26,186 nucleotides of DNA from Prevotellaceae bacterium. GTDB taxonomy: Bacteria; Bacteroidota; Bacteroidia; Bacteroidales; Bacteroidaceae. The notes beneath the pieces are model-generated. The model saw only the letters and a list, made by a program, of their open reading frames with translations, was not told the origin of the DNA and made no database searches. The stretch lies in the NCBI GenBank assembly GCA_031262265.1, contig JAISIB010000021.1, positions 1 through 26,186 of the forward strand, read 5' to 3'. Shown piece by piece: positions 22,729 through 26,186 of this stretch. The first letter of the stretch is position 1. Every line of letters starts with the position of its first letter. Made by a program: the position numbers and the translations under genes.

Positions 22729-23664
22729 TTACGAAGATAGTCGTCGCAAGGCGGCGGCGTAGCTTTCTACCAAATCCTGTACGATGGTAGCCGCCGTTTG
22801 TTCTTCGCGGAACAAAGCTGCCACTTGCCCCATTTCCAGTTCACCTGTCTCGACGTCTCCTTCCAACATGCCGCGGCGGGCACGACCTACGCCGATGAAC
22901 TCCAACAATTCTTCTTTCGAGGCACCGCGTGCCTCCATATCTTCTATGGAAGTGCAGAATCCGCCTTTTACTAACCTTGTGGGCGATAGTTTTTTTAAGA
23001 GCAGCTTCGTGTCTCCTTCGTTCAGACTGAGGCAAAGCTGTTTGAAATCCGGATGCGCCGAACTCTCGGTAGCCAGTGCGAAGCGCGTCCCCACCTGAAT
23101 ACCTTCCGCACCCAATGCCTGTACGGCCACCCACGCTTCGCCTGTCCCGATACCGCCTGCGGCGATTAACGGCAAAGAAGTGGCACGGCGTACGGCCGGA
23201 ACGAGACAGAGCGTCGTCGTTTCTTCGCGCCCGTTATGCCCGCCGGCTTCAAATCCTTCGGCAACGATGGCGTCAACGCCTGCCTCCTCGCATTTACGAG
23301 CGAACTTAGAACTACTTACCACGTGTGCGACGGTCATACCTAACGCTTTCAAGCGTGGCGTCCACGTTTTTGGGTTTCCTGCCGAAGTGAATACGATTTT
23401 TATTTCTTCATCAACGATTACTTGCATCAGACTTTCTATGTCCGGCTTCATAAGTGGTACGTTCACGCCAAAGGGTTTTGTAGTCGCCGCACGACACTTG
23501 CGAATGTGTTCACGCAGTAATTCCGGCGTCATCGAACCTGCGCTCAACAAGCCCAGACCGCCTGCGTTGCTGACGGCAGCTGCCAATTTCCAGCCGCTAC
23601 ACCAGGCCATTCCGCCCTGAACAATGGGATATTGAATACCGAAGAGTTTTGTAATTTTGTTCAT
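22729..23664 (-). CDS. Nitronate monooxygenase / FabK-like enoyl-ACP reductase flavoprotein
   Basis: A 311-residue FMN-dependent TIM-barrel protein. Motifs are the N-terminal FGIQYPIVQGGMAW, PFGVNVP (64-70), the active-site segment AEGFEAGGHNGREETTT (with His), AAGGIGTGEAW and GAEGIQVGTRFA, which bind the FMN phosphate. The family includes nitronate monooxygenases (detoxifying propionate 3-nitronate) and the enoyl-ACP reductase FabK; EAGGHxG followed by T-rich sequence fits both. I lean towards FabK-like because of length and this motif, but cannot decide. The frame opens at 23685, yet the -7 element at 23683-23690 shows that translation starts at the ATG at 23664 (MNKITKLFG). It is convergent with murF. 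Confidence 0.88.
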   Translation of the reverse strand: MNKITKLFGIQYPIVQGGMAWCSGWKLAAAVSNAGGLGLLSAGSMTPELLREHIRKCRAATTKPFGVNVPLMKPDIESLMQVIVDEEIKIVFTSAGNPKTWTPRLKALGMTVAHVVSSSKFARKCEEAGVDAIVAEGFEAGGHNGREETTTLCLVPAVRRATSLPLIAAGGIGTGEAWVAVQALGAEGIQVGTRFALATESSAHPDFKQLCLSLNEGDTKLLLKKLSPTRLVKGGFCTSIEDMEARGASKEELLEFIGVGRARRGMLEGDVETGELEMGQVAALFREEQTAATIVQDLVESYAAALRRLSS

Positions 23665-23682
23665 ATAGATATTTTTATGCCG

Positions 23683-23690
23683 CAAAGATA
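23683..23690 (-). promoter_or_regulatory. -7 promoter element (TATCTTTG) for the FabK-like gene
   Basis: On the minus strand TATCTTTG fits TAnnTTTG and lies 19 bases before the ATG at 23664. A CAAA on the plus strand (23707-23710) could be a poorly spaced -33 TTTG (16-base spacer). Confidence 0.55.
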
Positions 23691-23692
23691 AC

Positions 23693-23700
23693 TATATTTG
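23693..23700 (+). promoter_or_regulatory. -7 promoter element (TATATTTG) for the S8 protease gene
   Basis: TATATTTG fits the consensus and lies 21 bases before the protease ATG. It is two bases away from the divergent -7 element. Confidence 0.55.
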
Positions 23701-23721
23701 CGCAATCAAATTTAACAACAA

Positions 23722-25080
23722 ATGAAACGGACGTTTTTATTTTTGGCGGCTGCCGTCGTTCTGACTATCGCCGCTCACGCACAAGAGACGGATTCTCTTA
23801 AGTATCGTGTCTATTTGAAAGACAAACAAGGCACGCGTTATTCGTTGGAACACCCGCAGGCATTTCTTTCCGAGCGCGCCGTCTTACGAAGGTTGCAGCA
23901 AGGACTGGCTATGGACGAAACGGATTTACCGGTGAGTGACGTATATTTAGACGGCATTCAAAAAGCCGGAGCGCGTATCATACACGCAGTAAAATGGGAC
24001 AATGTGGTGTTAGTCTCAACGAATGACAAGGCAGTGATTGAGCGTATTGCGGCTCTTCCCTTTGTGACGGAGACAAAATTGGTTTGGCGTAAGCCCGCTA
24101 AGGAGCCGCGCCCGCTAAAACGGGATTCGCTCACGAATAAAATGGATACGGTGGATAACTACTACGGGCATGGCTACAAACAAATAGCGATGAGTAAAGT
24201 TGAAAAGCTACATGATGCCGGATTCAAAGGGGCAGGCATGGTGATTGCCGTTATTGACGGCGGTTTCCACAACGCCGACCGCATGGAAGCAATGGATAAT
24301 ATCCGCATTCTCGGTACGCGCGACTTCGTGAACCCGGGTGCTGACGTTTGCGACGAACAATCGCACGGTATGATGGTACTTTCTTGTATCGGGATGAACA
24401 AACCGAACTTTATGGTAGGTACTGCGCCTGAGGCTTCCTTTTGGTTGTTGCGTTCGGAAGACGGTGCTTCCGAGCAGCCCGTAGAAGAAGATTATTGGGC
24501 ACGAGCTGTGGAATACGCGGATAGCGTAGGTGTAGACGTGATCAACACTTCGTTGGGCTACTATGATTATGATGGCGAGCACGTGGATTATGAGTTGCGT
24601 AACTTGACAGGTAAGTATGCGCTTTCATCGCGTCAAGCCGGGCAGTTGGCCGCAAAAGGAATTATATTGGTAGCCAGTGCCGGAAATGCAGGTGGCGGTT
24701 CTTGGAAGAAGATTACTTCGCCGGGCGACGCCGATAATATACTCACGGTGGGAGCTATCGGTAAGAACGGGCAATTGGCTTCGTTTTCTTCCATAGGAAC
24801 TACGGCCGATGGGCGTATCAAACCGGACGTGGTAGCGGTCGGAATGATGTCCGACGTGATTAGTACGAAAGGCGAGCATACGATGGCGAACGGTACCTCT
24901 TTCGCTTCGCCGATTATGTGCGGCATGGTGGCTTGTTTGTGGCAGGCTTTGCCGTATAAGAACGCTTCGCAGATCATAGAGCTGGTTCGTCAGAGCGGCG
25001 ACAGAGCCGAATGGCCGGATAACGTCTACGGTTGGGGAATTCCCGACCTCTGGAAAGCCTACGAAACGGAAACGAAATGA
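23722..25080 (+). CDS. Exported S8 family (subtilisin-like) serine peptidase
   Basis: A 452-residue protease with signal peptide MKRTFLFLAAAVVLTIAAHA (1-20). A propeptide-like region (21 to about 140) precedes the catalytic domain. The triad is D179 (VIAVIDGGF), H215 (EQSHGMMV) and S393 (NGTSFASP), with the oxyanion Asn N322 in ASAGNAGGG. The region between Asp and His is short, and the His motif reads SHGMMV rather than the common HGTxVA. The protein ends shortly after the barrel (GWGIPDLWKAYETETK), with no type IX secretion C-terminal domain, so it probably stays in the periplasm. Its stop codon overlaps the xseA start (ATGA, 25077-25080), giving translational coupling to a DNA-repair gene with no obvious functional link. 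Confidence 0.93.
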   Translation: MKRTFLFLAAAVVLTIAAHAQETDSLKYRVYLKDKQGTRYSLEHPQAFLSERAVLRRLQQGLAMDETDLPVSDVYLDGIQKAGARIIHAVKWDNVVLVSTNDKAVIERIAALPFVTETKLVWRKPAKEPRPLKRDSLTNKMDTVDNYYGHGYKQIAMSKVEKLHDAGFKGAGMVIAVIDGGFHNADRMEAMDNIRILGTRDFVNPGADVCDEQSHGMMVLSCIGMNKPNFMVGTAPEASFWLLRSEDGASEQPVEEDYWARAVEYADSVGVDVINTSLGYYDYDGEHVDYELRNLTGKYALSSRQAGQLAAKGIILVASAGNAGGGSWKKITSPGDADNILTVGAIGKNGQLASFSSIGTTADGRIKPDVVAVGMMSDVISTKGEHTMANGTSFASPIMCGMVACLWQALPYKNASQIIELVRQSGDRAEWPDNVYGWGIPDLWKAYETETK

Positions 25081-26186
25081 TTAGAGTCGACCGTCCGCTT
25101 TCACTATTGGAGCTAAATTCAATCGTGAAGCAGACTATTTCGCTCACATTGCCCGATACTTTTTGGATTCAGGCCGAGACGAGCGACGTACACGCGGCGT
25201 CCAATGGGCATTGCTACTTGGAGTTTATACAGAAAGACCTTCGTAGCAATGCGTTGGTAGCCCGTGCGCGAGCGACCATTTGGCGCAATGTCTATACCTT
25301 ACTACGTCCGCATTTCGAGCAAGCGACGGGACACGCGTTCGCTTCGGGAATCAAAGTGCAGGTATTGGTCAAAGTAGAATATCATGAGTTGTATGGACTG
25401 ACGCTGACGGTGTACGACATAGATCCTACCTATACGTTGGGGGATCTGGCTCAACGCCGCCGAGAGATTCTTCGCAAATTGGAAGAAGAAGGCGTACTCA
25501 CGCTGAACAAAGAGTTGGAAATGCCGCTACTTCCGCAACGTATCGCCGTGATCTCCTCTGCCACCGCAGCGGGATACGGCGATTTTTGCGATCAGCTCGT
25601 ACGTAATGCGCAGGGCTATCGCTTCTGCGTCGAATTGTTTCCTGCCGTGATGCAAGGAGACCGTACGGAAGAATCTTTATTGGCTGCATTGGATGCCGTC
25701 ATGAAGCGGGAGGCAGATGCATTCGACGTGGTCGTTATCATACGCGGCGGAGGAGCTACGTCCGACTTGGCGGCATTTGACAGTTACATGCTGGCGGCGG
25801 CCTGCGCGCAGTTTCCGTTGCCGATTATCACGGGTATCGGACACGAGCGCGACGATACTGTGCTGGATTTGGTCGCACATACGCGCGTAAAGACGCCGAC
25901 GGCTGCGGCCGGCTTCCTCATTGAGCGAATGGACGAGGCTGCGCAGGCCTTGGATAGCTTGGCTGATCGCCTGATCGCAAGCGTTGATGCTCGTCTTCAA
26001 TCAGAAAAATACAAGTTGTCCTCGTTAACGAAGCGTTTGCCGGCAGTATTGGCTCGTAGATTCGGGGATGCGCGCTATACGTTACGCGCCGCGCGGCAAC
26101 TCATGCGCACATCGGTGACTAATCGTTTTCGCGAAGAACGGCAACGACTGACTTATTTGAATGAGCGCGTGAAGAATGCATCGCCC
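25077..26186 (+). CDS. xseA: Exodeoxyribonuclease VII large subunit (3' end outside window)
   Basis: The frame is open from the ATG at 25077 to the end of the window, 370 codons without a stop. XseA with XseB degrades single-stranded DNA in repair. The N-terminal OB fold (about residues 10-110) contains WIQAETSDVHAASNGHCYLEF, followed by a helical linker. The catalytic domain has RIAVISSATAAGYGDF, then the signature RGGGATSDLAAFDSY and GIGHERDDTVLDLVAHTRVKTPTAAA (broken here across about 260-285). Most of the coiled-coil C-terminal part begins before the cut (residues 290-370). The usual XseA is about 400-450 residues, so little is lost. xseB probably follows outside the window. Confidence 0.95.
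   Translation, partial: MIRVDRPLSLLELNSIVKQTISLTLPDTFWIQAETSDVHAASNGHCYLEFIQKDLRSNALVARARATIWRNVYTLLRPHFEQATGHAFASGIKVQVLVKVEYHELYGLTLTVYDIDPTYTLGDLAQRRREILRKLEEEGVLTLNKELEMPLLPQRIAVISSATAAGYGDFCDQLVRNAQGYRFCVELFPAVMQGDRTEESLLAALDAVMKREADAFDVVVIIRGGGATSDLAAFDSYMLAAACAQFPLPIITGIGHERDDTVLDLVAHTRVKTPTAAAGFLIERMDEAAQALDSLADRLIASVDARLQSEKYKLSSLTKRLPAVLARRFGDARYTLRAARQLMRTSVTNRFREERQRLTYLNERVKNASP

Overview
This window is chromosomal DNA from a member of the Bacteroidota, most likely order Bacteroidales. The evidence is the gene families (DUF4837 lipoprotein next to pdxA, DUF1460 amidase, serC-serA-DUF1015, a split 5'-nucleotidase, an OPT transporter, an indolepyruvate oxidoreductase/PaaK operon), near absence of Shine-Dalgarno sequences, and -7 promoter elements of the form TAnnTTTG. 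I cannot assign a genus; Tannerellaceae or Porphyromonadaceae relatives would fit. Base composition looks near 50% GC and even. I see no prophage, transposase, CRISPR array, rRNA or tRNA gene.

Layout. 1-1161 (+): end of rpsB, then tsf, closed by a terminator. 1347-5940 (-): a tight cluster of DUF4837 lipoprotein, pdxA (vitamin B6), PAP2 phosphatase, a 41-residue membrane peptide and a sodium:solute symporter. 6074-9550 (-): iorA, iorB and a phenylacetate-CoA ligase, an operon for aryl-2-oxoacid / aryl-acetyl-CoA interconversion. 9625-10659 (-): mltG (peptidoglycan). 10660-11340: a gene-free 0.68 kb region full of hairpins and repeats. 11341-17428 (+): OPT transporter, DUF1460 muropeptide amidase, serC, serA and DUF1015, ending in a terminator; a 51-bp direct repeat lies on each side of this block. 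17600-21276 (-): two halves of a 5'-nucleotidase, a short GH3 glycosidase and a COG0731-type radical SAM protein. 21358-22656 (+): murF. 22729-23664 (-): FabK/nitronate-monooxygenase-like flavoprotein. 23722-26186 (+): subtilisin-like protease overlapping xseA, which runs off the window.

How the genes fit together. Most of the window is core metabolism. Cell-wall work recurs (mltG, DUF1460, a NagZ-like GH3, murF, PAP2), and OPT plus DUF1460 suggests uptake or recycling of wall peptides. The serine cluster provides two of the three phosphorylated-pathway steps, with DUF1015 where a third might be expected. The SerA is a short form with lysine where the catalytic histidine normally sits. pdxA is not adjacent to serC, although SerC usually also serves B6 synthesis.

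I did not find a clearly new defence or mobile system. The best leads are the repeat-bracketed 6-kb operon, the structured repeat element at 10804-10995, the unannotated 41-residue symporter partner, DUF1015 as a serine-pathway enzyme, and two very compact divergent promoters.
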